Assembly: GCA_033032175.1 (NCBI GenBank)
Contig: CM065319.1
Span: 14,729,018-14,793,017 of the forward strand
Source: Saturnia japonica
Taxonomy: Eukaryota; Arthropoda; Insecta; Lepidoptera; Saturniidae
Length of the DNA stretch: 64,000 nt
Reading direction: 5' to 3'
Within the stretch, counting starts at the first letter, position 1. The number at the start of each line of letters is the position of its first letter. This document shows, one piece after another, positions 45,695 through 57,704 of this stretch. Made by a program: the position numbers and the translations under genes. The notes beneath the pieces were generated by a model. It saw nothing but the letters and a program-made list of their open reading frames with translations. It had not been told where the DNA came from and did not search any database.

Positions 45695-46115
45695 TCTATA
45701 GAGATTCGGATTCGATACGAACTAGGGATGATTCGATACTACTGAGTACTCATATGGTATCGAACCTTTTCATTCGATACTAGTACTTGTAGTAGATCAA
45801 ACCACCATTCGATACTGAGTACTGGTATCGAATGAAAACAGTGATATCGAATCAAATTTGCATCACGATGGGCCTTTGCGGGCGTATTGATGAATAGCGG
45901 TGTAGGTAGGTGAGCATGCGGTGATATTTGTTTGATAAATATCGTTTTGTGGACAGTTGACAGTAATAGTTATCATCTCTATATATAAAAAACCCCGTAT
46001 CGCTTAATCTGTCAGTCTGACTGAAATTAATAAAGAACTCACAAGTATCGAAACTTTTGAAGCAGATTCGAATGCGGTTTCGATACTTTGATTCGAAACC
46101 TCAGTGAGGACGATA
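45695..46115. repeat. Cluster of GATTCGATAC / GGTATCGAA motifs
   Basis: The decamer-like motif ATTCGATAC and its inverse GTATCGAA occur about ten times, in both orientations, between 45707 and 46090. Clustered short inverted motifs are typical of hAT subterminal regions; the left edge TAGGGATG also fits a hAT end. No ORF. Confidence 0.45.
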
Positions 46116-46119
46116 TCGT

Positions 46120-47080
46120 GCACTGTTCTTTTCGTAGATCTTCATAAAGTTTATGGAAACCACCATTCATTCTCTTTGCATCAAAATAGATTGGTTGAAC
46201 CGTATATTTTACTACTTACTTTAATTTTGCCAATTTCTGTGCAATGTGTATGCAAACAGTAACTTATTTTTATTTTAGTTAAACTCAAAAAGGTCTTCTT
46301 CTTCTTCTTCTTCTAACTTGGCAACCGGTCCTCTTTAATGAAGACCATTACTGTCATTATCGAGTGAATTATAGTGTCATGTGTTATGAACGATTCAGTA
46401 TCCTAAAAGATGGTGGCTCCCTTGTTAGAACTTGCTAGGAAGATTTTGTGGGACTTCAGAATAAATGATTTCTGCTTATATTTATAATCCACTTAACTTA
46501 TGCACAAAAACCAAACTATATCACGCAAAACGCCAACAATATTACATAAAATAGGGTCAAAAACCTAAGTTAATGAATTATAAATAAAAACCACAACATG
46601 TCACTTCAAGTTCCGCCATAAAACTCCCCCTCAAAAAGTGCATTATTCCTACACGTATAATTTTCATGGCTAGTAATGTATTAGTCAAAATGTACAGCGT
46701 TAAGGAAATCACGCGTCAGCGGCGCGGTGGCGGAGTGGCAGCGGCGCATCCACGGCGCCGCCTACACAATTCCTTAGGGTCCCTAACTCCCTAAAATTAA
46801 GTTTCCTGATTAGACTTTTGTAACTCATGAACGAGTCTTTATAGTGAACTGCTCACTACGTGTGATACAGATAAAGTCCTTCACCTCTGCAGATATTTTT
46901 CGTTCAGTATTTCACTACTCATTTGGGATCGAATGGAAGATGACAACTTGGCCCTTCCTTTAGACTCTTCCAACTCACTTAGTAACTGACTACGGCACGA
47001 CGCGACGGCGGTGAGCGAAACTGAGTCGATTCAACATCTCAGCTTAACGTACTAAATAATTGTAGACATTAAAAATACCT
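46120..47080. other. Intergenic DNA with a GC-rich patch
   Basis: 46722-46772 is strongly GC-rich (GCGGCGCGGTGGCGGAGTGG, CACGGCGCCGCC) inside AT-rich DNA and includes a perfect Pol III box A match TGGCGGAGTGG without a box B. A CTT microsatellite lies at 46293-46313. No coding evidence. Confidence 0.4.
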
Positions 47081-47084
47081 ATAT

Positions 47085-47204
47085 ATTCTAAGGAACACCC
47101 ACAATAAGTATTATTGTCTTTGAAATAGCCAGGAGCAGGGGAGCAAGATTCGCGCGGGTATTCTGCAGTCCACGTGAGCGAAGCCGCGGGCACAGCTAGT
47201 TTAT
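47085..47204 (-). mobile_element. TAGCTGTGCCCGCGGCTTCG family (D) short reverse copy
   Basis: Minus orientation begins ACTAGCTGTGCCCGCGGCTT at 47204 and ends GGGTGTTCCTTAG. Confidence 0.65.
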
Positions 47205-47909
47205 TAATATGAAAGAAAATGTAATCACTATTTCATTTACGTTATATAATAAGCATACGGATAATAATAATAAATATTCACAACAATCTTTTATTTCATA
47301 TTCACATTCTTTTAGTATCATAGAATAGATACGCTTAATATCAGTCAGAACCAGAGCCTCTAAGTACATGTTATGTACTCATAGACATGGTACCACTTCT
47401 TTCCGAGGTAGTTTTAGGTTCGCTGCTACTCGATGCTGGAATGACCTGCCCCCTCCAACGCGCGACTTTAATACCACACAAATGCTTAGAAGTAATTTCA
47501 AACGATTTTTGTAAATGGCGCAGTGTTAGTAGATTCTTGCATTGAGGAGTGTTATTTGCGTTTGCATATATTTTAATATCCTAACATCAGTACCTAGTAT
47601 AATCTTAGATATAATGTTTTATATAGTTTTATAATGCATCTACATAATATTATTTTCTATTTTTTTATGAGTGCCCCTTGTATTTATTTGTTTTATATTT
47701 TATATTATTTTTATATATTTTTTTTTTTACTTGAATAGTGAGTTATTGTTGTTTGTATGTTTTATTTTATTTTGATTGCCGCATCGACACCGTGACTTGC
47801 TTCGGGTTTCCAGCTGAAAATCAGCGCTAAGTGCCCTGTGACTCTTCAGCAAAAATGCTGAGCTGGACGCCTTTTCCTAATGGCAGGACACGTAGCTGGG
47901 TCATTTATA

Positions 47910-49208
47910 CAAGGTGTCCAGAAAGGGTATCGGGTATTTGTTTTCGCGCCATATTCGAAACGGGGCGTCTAAAGGGTGCGGGGAGGGGTTCGTGGCGTCC
48001 GCCATTTTGTGGAGTTTTAGTCACGATGGAACAGTACTCGGGGACGCATCGCGCATTTTGCGTACGAGCGTATTATCGTAATGGTGATTCAATAGTGACT
48101 GCTCAACGTCTCTATCGTGCGGAATATCGTACACGCAACGCGCCAAGTGACGATAGCATTAGGAAATGGATCAGGATGTTCGAGAATACAGGTGCGACAG
48201 TTAAAATTCAAAACTCTGGTCGTCCTCGTTCAGTTCGCGATGAAGAAACAATTGAAGAAGTTGAGGCGTCGGTTCGTCAAAATCCGTCTTTATCCATCCG
48301 AAAGCGAAGCCAAGCGTTGAACATCAAAAAATCGTCTTTACATTCGATTTTAACGAAAGACTTACATCTAAAAGCCAATAAAATTCAATTGGTTCAAGAA
48401 TTGAAGGATACGGACTATGCTAATCGACTGAATTTTGCGAACGAAATGCTGCAGCGATTTAACAACTTTAACAACATACTGTTCAGTGACGAAGCAAATT
48501 TTCACCTGAATGGTCATATTAATAAGCAGAATTGTCGGTACTGGGCAGTGGAGAGTCCGAGACGAAAGCATGAACGACTCCTGCATAGCCCAAAGGTCGT
48601 TGTTTGGGCCGCTATGTCTGCTAAAGGCATAATTGGTCCTTATTTTCATGAAGATCAACGAGGCCGAGCAATTAATGTGAATAGTGACCGTTATTGCGAT
48701 ATGTTGCGGAATTTTTTGGTCCCAGAGTTGCAGGAGTTTGCAGGTTTCAACTCAAGAACGTGGTTCCAGCAATACTCACTTGCCATACCTCAAATGACTC
48801 AATGGAAGTTGTTAACGAATTATTCCCTAATAAAGTCATTTCGCGAAGGGGTAACATCAACTGGCCTCCCAGAAGCCCCGACCTTAGCCCGCTTGACTAT
48901 TTTGCATGGGGATACCTTAAAAGTAAGGTTTATCAAAACAATCCGACGAATCTAACCCAGTTAAAGCAAAACATCAGGTCAGAAATGGCAGCAATATCGA
49001 TAGCTATGTGTCAACGTGTTGTCGCCAATCTTCGTTTCCGTTTAGAAGAGTGCCAGCAACGTAACGGTCATCATTTGGATAACATCATCTTTTCCAAATA
49101 ATTCTCCAATTCATATGCTAATAATAAACAATAAACTTTTTTATTGCATACATATAATTTTTGTTTCATTGAACTTACAAATACCCGATACCCTTTTTGG
49201 ACACCTTG
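47910..49208 (+). mobile_element. mariner-type transposon, 1299 bp
   Basis: 31-32 bp terminal inverted repeats start CAAGGTGTCC at both ends with one mismatch (47910-47941 and 49177-49208). TA target duplications at 47908-47909 and 49209-49210. Normal mariner length with a single transposase frame, now broken. Confidence 0.95.
48026..49101 (+). pseudogene. mariner-like transposase, frameshifted at the second catalytic Asp
   Basis: Starts MEQYSGTHRAFCVRAYYRNG, a helix-turn-helix N-terminus with RPRSVRDEE linker. First acid in ILFSDEANFHLNGH. Around 48765 about four bases are missing, shifting the frame and removing the second acid of the expected QQDGA-type block. The third is in WPPRSPDLSPLDYF, frame 2, ending at 49101. 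Spacing from the lost Asp to the last Asp would be about 41, as in the DD41D (rosa-like) group; that class is inference. Confidence 0.88.
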
Positions 49209-49609
49209 TATTATTACTTTTTAATGTTATTTGTTTTTTTGTGTATGTTAATATTACTCAATTTATGTTCAGCGTGTTTTGTTAAAGAAATAAAAGTTTT
49301 CTTTCTTTCTTTCAAAAATTACATGTATAAGATATATTTTAATCTTAATTTTAAGCCTAATTTATGTGTTATTTTGAATGTCTTTTCATATATATTTACT
49401 GTTTTAGTAATTACTTCGTTTTATAAATAAGCAAGCTGTGTTTACTGTTAAATTCTACAATGTAATCATAATTTATGTAACAATCTTTATAATATGTAGC
49501 ATGTGCCAATGTAACAATTGTTATAAACCTATTAATAAAAATAAAAATGACAAAATAAAATCATCGAAGTTGGTTTTTTTTGTTAAAAATTGTCTTGTCT
49601 TCTTACGTT

Positions 49610-50040
49610 TATCCCTCTTAAGTAGGGTCAGCATAACAAGTTTTCTTTTTCCCTTCGACTCTACCAACTATCATCTCGATTTTCACCCCTCTTATACACA
49701 TATCATTGTTCATATAATCCATCAATACTTTATTTGACCTTCCTCTACTGCTTCTCCGTCCACCTTCATACTTAACATTCTTCTAGTTATATGATTTTCA
49801 TACCTCCTTATGGCATAGGTATACTACACTAACCTATAACCCCTCAACTTCTCTGTGACCAGTGCCATGCATGTTAAGACATCCTTAAATATACTAATCT
49901 TATCCATCCAAGTTACACCACACATCCATTTTAACATTCGCATCTCTGCCACTTGCAATCTTCTTTCATCCATCTCTTTCATTGCCAAGCACTCCTATAC
50001 ATACACCAATACAGATCTTAGAATGACTTTATACACGAAG
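49610..50040 (-). pseudogene. RTE-clade LINE 3' ORF relic
   Basis: Minus-strand reading gives LQVAEMRMLKWMCGVTWMDK, then VTEKLRGYRL, AIRRYENHITRRMLSMKVDG, the standard RTE C-terminal segment. Several stops and small frameshifts. Confidence 0.82.
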
Positions 50041-50175
50041 GGCCGAATTTTCAATCATCAGATTAACTTTATTTATGGAATAATTATTGACTTTTGACAG
50101 AACTACTATACATTATCTATCAAAACGTCAATAATAATCTTCAGATAAAGTTATCTGACAGTTGAAAATCGGTCT
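50041..50175. mobile_element. Palindromic MITE
   Basis: Two arms of about 50 bp inverted to each other: left GAATTTTCAATCATCAGATT..., right inverse GATTTTCAACTGTCAGATAA... Short central loop. Adjoins the RTE relic. Confidence 0.6.
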
Positions 50176-50179
50176 TAAA

Positions 50180-52685
50180 TTTAATCAAGTATTTTTTATT
50201 TTAATATTTAATCATGTTTCGAAACGAAATTGTTAAATTTTCGTAAAACTTCAAAATGTGCACAGTTTCTGTGGTATTTAATGCCCATTATTGTTCTAAT
50301 AAATATAAAAACACAAAGTCATATAACTTTATGTATAGTTTAATAAGAAAACTATTCAATATTCATTCTAGTTTGGAAGAGTCTAAAGGAAAAAAAGCCC
50401 TGTCGAGTTATACTCGTAAAAGAGCTTACAAGGACAAAACAACGATACTCAAAGAAGATAATGACCGAGAAACGATAGTGTTGATGTATATAAACACGTC
50501 CTCAATCTCAATGCGGTAACTATAAAAGTATTTTTAGTCTGACAAATATAATTTCTGTGACTTAAGTTACGATTTGAGAATGCACAATGAATCACAACAA
50601 CCTAGGAGTGTGATAAGTTTTATGTGCGTATCTGTGGCATCGTAACCCACAAACAACTGAACCGATTTTGATATAGTTTTTTTTTTTGATAGGTGATTTT
50701 ATTGCGTGTGTTTCTTATCTATCATTCAAGAAATACTGTACATCTGTTTGAAGATTATCAGCTCTCTTATATTTAATAAATAGATGTGAGCATCTTCCAC
50801 AGACCTGATTGACTCGACATTTTGTATTCTGTTACTTGTTCATCTGAAATCCTATATGGATACCTAACTCCTCACCAACTTACAGCAGAGTTATCGTATT
50901 TGGGCTAATTTAAATTTACCTTGTGTTATCATTGTTAACCTAATTCAATCCAGTACTGAATATTTTTTTGCATACACTGTAGATAAAATTGGCCCGCACC
51001 TTTTTTTAAACGCTGCCTTTATTTGTAATTTCTGCTTTCTATGTTCAATCGCCCGTGAGATTGTACATAGGTATGTACCTTGTCAGAATATCAGCGGTGC
51101 GGTCTTAAGGCTGCAATGCTTTCGTCTGTTACAGGTCTGCAGCTTCATACTGAGACAGTGACCTATTCAAACCTATGTAACACTTATTTATTGTATGACT
51201 TTGTATTGCTTTATATATTATTTTTATGTATTGTGTGTAAGCCGAATACATTGTTTTGTTCTTTATTATTTCCGAATTTAAAATTAAATAAAGAAGTACA
51301 TGCAAAGCTTTACAGCTAATTTTAAAACGTTATATATATGATAATTAAATAGAATTAGCTGCGGTAGAGGGAGAATTAAATAACTACACTTTTATCGAAG
51401 TTTACTTGTATTGCTTTAGCATAAAGTGTACAAGTACGACACATTGTTACCAATGATAACTTACTTCGTCTCAAAGATATTCTAAAAAATAAAGGAGATA
51501 ACTGCACCTAAATTTCAAATCATCCGAAATGGAAAAATTTGATAACTTTGTTTTGTAGACTTTTTCACATAAATAAAAAGTGTCAATGTCTCATTATCAG
51601 ACTCAAAATACTTTGTATCAGAGTATAACGTACTAGCTAAACCCGGCCACATTTCGCTGTAGCTCAATAAATTATGATTGGGCAGTGATAAAAATTACCC
51701 ATACGTAAAAATTAAATTTAAAAAGTATAGAGGTTGTTTAAATGTCCGTGAGTAGTGAAAATGCCGTTAGACTTTACGTAAATAATTTAATTCGTACTAA
51801 GTGAAACAAAGTTTAAACATAATCCCTATACTTATCTTCACTATACTTTACTTTACTTAGAGTATCTTCTCTTGTAGATAACTTCCAAGCGAATTGAGAT
51901 TTGTAAACAAGCGATATTGTTACTTTAACTTGCGTGTCCAAAACATAACTTTCCTAGCTCGAAACTCGATTATTTTTATATACTCAAGTAAAACTAGAGT
52001 CGAAATCACTAGAATGGCCTTGAACTTTACGGCATCGTTTAATTTAAAGAAAGGGAAGTGTGATATTTTTTGATTAAACGTAATAAGTCCGATAAGTTTT
52101 GAATATGTTTGTTAACTGCGATGTTTCTTCGTGCCTATAATATTTCGAGTTAATTCTAGTCATTTCCAGATATTTCGAGAACAGTGTTTTTTTTCTATTT
52201 GTATTCAGATCGTAACAATATTTTCTTCTCCATCTCTTTACTTATATGAAATACTGTAGTAAATGAGAACAGGCATAGACTTATAAACTTACGTAAACTT
52301 ATTAATAAGACTCTAGTAGCTGTTCTCGAAAATTATTATAATACTGGTACTAAGAAAAACTGCGACCGCCGAAACAAATTTCCACCGACAGTCATTGACA
52401 TTACATAACCAAGCGTATACAAAGCAAACCACTCTAGTTCAGGGATGCTCAAACAGTCCGCTAGACCTTTCATACTCGATTGCGGGAGTTCCCGAAAACT
52501 ATTTCACCGTGTAACTTTCGCGGCTGCGATCACTTTATACAACGACACTTCTTGTCTCTTTTTTGTCTTTAGTTTATTTTCAGTATTTTATATCTCAAAA
52601 GAAATGTATCAGGTTTGAAAGTCATCGCAACGTCATCATTATTTCCTCAAGCTTTCGAGCAGCGAGTTACACAGCCAGCTAGCAA
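50180..52685. other. Intergenic AT-rich DNA
   Basis: Old repeat pieces only, such as CAACTGAACCGATTTTGATA near 50656 and a TAGCTAAACCCGGCCAC variant near 51632. The ORFs at 50256 and 51080 have no motif and biased composition. No gene supported. Confidence 0.4.
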
Positions 52686-52689
52686 ACAC

Positions 52690-53229
52690 GGCTACTACGG
52701 TATCCTGACCACCAGCATGTAGTGGATACGCATTCCTGGTCATCACCCACAGCCTTCTCAGCGACCTTGGCACAGCACACTGCACTTCGGCCGGTCAACA
52801 AGCAGAAACGCACTTCTCTCCAGATCGACGCAGCAGCCAGCCACTACGCAGCACTGCACCATTCCATTCCATTCCATTCTTGCAGCATCACCCCGACTCA
52901 CTGGGGCATCACCGCAGACAGTTCCGATTCACCGTGAACTATGCTGCATCTGGTTCCGACTCACTGGAACATTACAATGGCCCGGCAAGCAAAGATGTAT
53001 GGACGACTCAACCTACTACCGACCTCCGGTCTCGGAGGGGAGTAATGTAGCGACATCTATCTTGCCACATACACAGTAAGAACTAACGCATCCTATTAAC
53101 CCATCAATTGAACATATATACAAGAACCTGACAACAACTGTTGGGCAGTAGCCCGCTAGACACAACACCCGTCTGGTCGGAGGATTCTCCCTTTTCAATG
53201 GTGGATGAGGAACTTTACACCCTATCCCT
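52690..53229 (+). mobile_element. gypsy-like LTR retrotransposon remnant (polypurine tract plus LTR start)
   Basis: A purine tract GGAGGGGAG at 53035-53043, then TAA and an LTR starting TGTAGCGACATC at 53046. The LTR matches 9220-9600 (CCCGTCTGGTCGGAGGATTC, GTGGATGAGGAACTTTAC) until about 53229, where an RTE fragment takes over. Upstream 52690-53030 is probably the 3' end of the internal region; no enzyme domain is left. Confidence 0.6.
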
Positions 53230-53370
53230 CACGTACCCTCAAAAACTAATACCACTGACACAGCTCACAGTCACAATTGCTAGACTTAAGTGGCAGTGGG
53301 CGTGGCACGAAGCTCGTAGACCAGAGGGCAAATGGTGCCATAGAGTTCTCGAGTGGCGGCCACGTATAGA
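53230..53370 (+). pseudogene. RTE-type LINE ORF fragment
   Basis: Reads TIARLKWQWAWHEARRPEGK then HRVLEWRPRIEK, matching the conserved RTE segment KLKWQWAGHIARR...VLEWRPRTGK. Same domain as the relic at 14453. Confidence 0.75.
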
Positions 53371-53744
53371 AAAAGTCAAAATCAAAATAAAAAATTTCTA
53401 TGTCATACTAATGCACGTCAAAACACTACTGTCGATCACTTGCTTCCTAAATATTATGTGATAAATCGCTTTCGATTTAAATTTGAGCACCCCTGCTCTA
53501 GATCGGCCCTGAGTAGTTGGATTTATAAGCTATCGGAACAAATACTTTGTTCTGTACAACTTGGTTGTGTAAACAAACTTTTAACGGATCTAACTTCTAT
53601 TTAAAATATTGAAATACGGAACCCCAGCATAACTTTTAATTTTAATAATAGTTACCTGATATTTTTGTTTATTTTGCTGGGTGGAATGACACGGCGATTG
53701 TATTCGATTACATCTCTACCACCATACACCGGGTGAAACGTTAT

Positions 53745-54012
53745 TTTTTCTTTTTAGATCTGTCTACACTGTAAGCCATAAGGATCCTAAAGTCTCAAAA
53801 GGTTTTGGGAGCGAGCGCTTAAGGCACTCAGCCACGAAAGCGTGCCTACATGCTCAAGTATGCCGAAGTGGCTGAACCTTGGCATGGGCTATTGCCGGAT
53901 ATGCACCAACATCACGATCTGACTAATTCTCTATCCATAGAATTCGAGCTAAACTAACTTATACATATATTACTGTTCTTCTTCCTGGGAGTAAGGAAGA
54001 AACATGTGTATA
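53745..54012 (-). mobile_element. Diverged Jockey-family 3' UTR copy
   Basis: Minus orientation follows the 3' UTR of the full-length element: TTCCTTACTCCCAGGAAG, TTAGTTTAGCTCGAATTC, TTTCGTGGCTGAGTGCCTTA, CTTACAGTGTAGACAGATCT and an A-rich end. Much older than the two main copies. Confidence 0.7.
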
Positions 54013-54246
54013 TTTACTAGCTGTGCCCCGCGAATTTTACCCGCATATAATTTAGAAGAAATCGCTGATTGATGATCTATAATACTTCAATAAAGACAAT
54101 ATTTTTATCGGACGGCCAGATGGTCACATAACTACTATAGACATAGACTCGAGCCGACTGTTGAATTATTTTAATTTTGTATTATCTCTCAAACTATGCG
54201 TCCATATAACATGCTGTTGAAAATGTTGAAAATGAAGAATCAAAAG

Positions 54247-54890
54247 TGATCGTTATGCGGATCATTCGCAAACCACATCAGAGTTAGCGGCAGGCTTCGG
54301 TGTGAGTGTTAAAAAAATTTATTCACTTGAAACAAACAGGAAACGTGAATTGACAGAAGCACGCCAACAAACACCTATTGAGTTCTGCATTCCATTACTC
54401 AACCGTCAAAATAATGAAGGAATTTTGAATTGTATTTTTACTTGTAACGAAAAACGGATCCTTTACGACAATCGGATATGCTCATCACAGTGGTTGAACC
54501 TAGGAGAACCGGCCAAATGCTGTCCCAAGCGAAAGTCTTCTCAGAAAAAGGTACTGGTGAGTGTTTGGTGGACTAATGCTGGTGGCATACACTACAGCTT
54601 CGTAAGATCTCTCCAGACGATAACGGCACATCTGTGTTGTCAAAAATTGCAAACCATGATGGAAAAGCCAGCCGTTAAACAACCGAGACTGCTCAATATC
54701 TGAAGTCCACTGCTGCTTCAGAACAACGCTAGACCCCAAACTTTACGACCTCCGGTCGCTAAATTAAAGGGACTGCGGTTGGAATGTCTCCGAAACCCAC
54801 CATATTCCCCGGACATTGCTCCAACAGATTACCACTTTATTCGGAATATGGACAATTTCTTGCAAGGAAAATAAATTCAATTCCGATGAG
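54247..54890 (+). pseudogene. Old mariner transposase relic
   Basis: Reads DRYADHSQTTSELAAGFGVS, then TCNEKRILYDNRICSSQWLN, GEPAKCCPKRK and KVLVSVWWTNAGGIHYSF, then after frameshifts NPPYSPDIAPTDYHF and a GKKFNSDEAV-like end. Clear mariner family match; catalytic D/N and stop changes leave it dead. Terminal repeats not found. Confidence 0.85.
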
Positions 54891-55235
54891 GCTGTCGGAA
54901 AAAAAATGTCCCTTACAGAACCTATGTACCTGTGTGGTATGCACGAAGGTTGGGTGCAGTGTAATGGTGTCTGTTGGTTGCTAGTGAATGCAAGTGCAAT
55001 GTAACTTGTATCGCGCGAGCGGTTGCTAGAATCAAGGGCTCCACACCGAGGAAACGGACCTAGGCTGGAGTTGCCGCAGGAGAGGCTGGACGTTAACAAA
55101 GCGTGTGTTGCGTGCGACGCAGCATGTTGTGGCGCTAAGAGTGATCCGCGGATAACGGTCGGTGTCTGCGGAGGCGGTCTTTGTGCTCTCCGGCTCTCCG
55201 CTGTGGGAGTTGGAAGCAGAGGTACTCACAGCCGT
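54890..55235 (-). mobile_element. Diverged Jockey-family ORF2 end and 3' UTR
   Basis: Minus orientation: ...RPASPAATPA and stop, then GCCTAGGTCCGTTTCCTCGG and GCGCGATACAAGTTACATTG, aligning with 30650-30830 of the full-length copy. The 3' UTR stops abruptly at the mariner relic. Confidence 0.7.
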
Positions 55236-56060
55236 GCATCAGTTCCAGGCGGTAAGGTAGGAAATTGGGAAGCCTCCAGCTCCCACAGAGGTGGAAATGT
55301 TGCAGTAGGAGAGGCATGCAGAGGTGGGGGGAGGACCTGGTATATGCACGCTATGGACGTTATTCCATAGATATCATCCGGCTGGTCCTCGGAAGGTGGA
55401 GTGTCAGGGATCAGGGCTCTCTGACGTTTAGGCTTGTGCAGGTGCTGTTTGGATGCTTTGATGGTATCTGCACCATATAGTGCGGAGAGAGCTCACCACC
55501 GCATGCCATGAGTGCGGTGTTGTAGAGGATACGGCTTAGCATACTAAGAGAGAGTTTACTTCGTGTGACGAGCAGCGCAGCACTCTGGCCGCGGTGGTGG
55601 GAGTGTACCTCTCAAAGTCGAGTGTGGTGAAAGCCATGTTTGACTGTGAGGGGCCATGGACTACAATGATTTCCTCCTGCAAAGATTTTATCTCGCAGTA
55701 GGAGACCGCGGCGATAGCTTGCGATGAGGACCATCTAAGTGGAACTCTCCGACATAGCCGAGCGAGCGGTAGGAGGACGCGATTTGCTCGCCTTCTCCCG
55801 CTGCCCTAACCGAACCAGGGAAGGCAGGTCGGGGGGCCTGTCTTCCCATTGTACAAGTTCCGCTGACAGGGAAGACAGTTAGTGTAGGCCCCGCGTCGCC
55901 CCATAAAGGCAATGGATAGTACACCGTGGAGTTTAATTGAGTAGAAGTCTCACATAACCACTTGGCTCTCCGAACGAATGTGAACCCATGACAGGTTTCT
56001 CCACGTAAAAAAAGGAGAAGGTGGATGTGGCGTGGTGACACGCTTAGGCAAGTCGCGTTA
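55236..56060 (-). mobile_element. Degenerate GC-rich LINE-like segment
   Basis: GC-rich against its neighbours. The part near 55895-55970 shares (inverted) TGGTTATGTGAGACT, ACTCCACGGTGTACT with 59950-60000. Likely pieces of one or two old LINEs. No domain could be read. Confidence 0.45.
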
Positions 56061-57179
56061 CAGGATCTAACGATGTGTATCCAGTTATCAAATAGGGTGA
56101 AAGGGGGCCACCATACACATGTTCATAAAAAACCTGTCACAGTTACTTTCATTTGGTTTGTTGCGTTTCGGAATCTGCCATCGTTATAACCAGTTACCGA
56201 GATACATGCAGGCTTACTGATCTCTCGGTGGTCACCGTTGTTTTTGCCAAGTACTTTCCTTGCAATTATGGAAAGTGCAGTCACATTGATTTAAAAAAAA
56301 CCTCGAAAATCGTATTTTATTAATTGTGTCGAAGAGTATGAATACAAAGTCAACAAGACTTTAGGATAATACCTATCTCATTCTATCATTCACTTGTAGA
56401 TCCCGTTTGAAAAAGAGACGGAACTAGGCAGACGTTACATGTGAGTGGCGCATAATATTTTGTTCTATATTGATTTAAAATTAGTTGGACAAACATAAGT
56501 TGATCCAGAAACCAAAGTTTTTGAATAAATATAACGATACAGTTAAAATAAATTTTGCTAATTACAGGCTTTTTTAGGATAAACAAGTTTGTTATTAATA
56601 TCATAATAATTTAGGAGAAAAATATCCTTTCACCTAAAAATAAATAAGCCCTTAATAAAATTATATTCTAAAATAACGGTGCCCTGCGGCTCCGCACGCC
56701 TTTATTACGCAGTAATTATTTTCACCTTTATTATTATATTCTTAATATTGACAACTTTTATCGTCGCACTTTGTCAATTTTAGTATGACTTAAACCTCCA
56801 AAATTCCATGGACATCGGTGAAGAATAATTTTAAAAAATCCAATGAATTCTCAAAGTATTAGAAGCTATAGCTAATCAATTATGGAATGACATATATCCC
56901 GTGTACACAACTATATCAAAATCCGTTGAGAATTAAAGAAAATTAATTTTGGCAATATTTTTTTATTACCGTTTGACCTAAGCTTTTTGTGTAAAAAAAG
57001 TCATAGAAAACGGTTCAGCCGTTTTTGAGTCAAAAACGGTCCTAATTTATTGTTAATGTCAGATTCGTGTCTTTCATAATAGACGCTTATCAAGAAATCA
57101 TGACATTTACAGACCGAACTACAGATTTATCAATATAAGTATAATAACAATTTAAAAGAAATATAAGTCTTCACTTGAA
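56061..57179. other. Intergenic DNA
   Basis: AT-rich with old repeat debris, including GTGCCCTGCGGCTCCGCACG at 56680 (a diverged family D start). No gene seen. Confidence 0.4.
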
Positions 57180-57700
57180 AAAAACAAGGGCTCAGTGATG
57201 TAAAATTGCCGATGAAATAACTAAGCACGCAGCGTTGGTTGTTTCAGCGACTTCAAAATCGAAATCAAAATAATCTTTTTTCAATTTATGCCCTAAGAAG
57301 GCACTTATGAACGTGAAAATACTACTGCCGGTTTGGAAAATATACCAGACATCGAGAACAACCGGTAAGAAACTCAATCGTCCTTTTTTCAACTGTACAA
57401 GTGTTAATATAATATAACAGGTACAATAATAATAATTTAGTGGGTGCACAGACAGGGTGTCACTTCCAGACATCACTATCATCAGATAATGATACACCCT
57501 ATAATAACCTTTTGACAGTAAAACCTGCTTGACTTAGTCCTTGAACTTGTTGTCCGGCAAATCAGTAATCTGCTTCGGAATCTTATTATAGAACTGAACA
57601 CTATTACCTAAAATTCTTTTATTAGTCTTACTAAGTCTAAAACACGGTACGACTAATTTATCTCTATTTCTAATAGTAATATTGCGCTGATCTTTGACAA
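57180..57700 (-). pseudogene. LINE reverse-transcriptase C-terminus and 3' UTR
   Basis: Minus-strand reading ITIRNRDKLVVPCFRLSKTN, RILGNSVQFYNKIPKQITDL, PDNKFKD and stop at 57536-57534, a usual LINE ORF2 end. The 3' UTR after it matches 6690-6885. Confidence 0.7.
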
Positions 57701-57704
57701 ATAT

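Larger units (their letters stand above)
47389..49316 (+). mobile_element. LINE 3' end, split by a mariner
   Basis: 47389-47514 codes the last 41 residues of a LINE reverse-transcriptase protein (FRFAATRCWNDLPPPTRDF, then SNFKRFL and stop). The 3' UTR follows, is interrupted at TA 47908 by the mariner, resumes at 49209 and ends AAATAAAAGTTTTCTTTCTT. 5' part missing. Confidence 0.7.

Noticed and set aside
53141..53461. A 106-codon host ORF
   Set aside because: It is a chance fusion of the LTR end with an RTE fragment.
54247..54890. Functional mariner transposase
   Set aside because: Frameshifts and stops within the catalytic half; no terminal repeats found.
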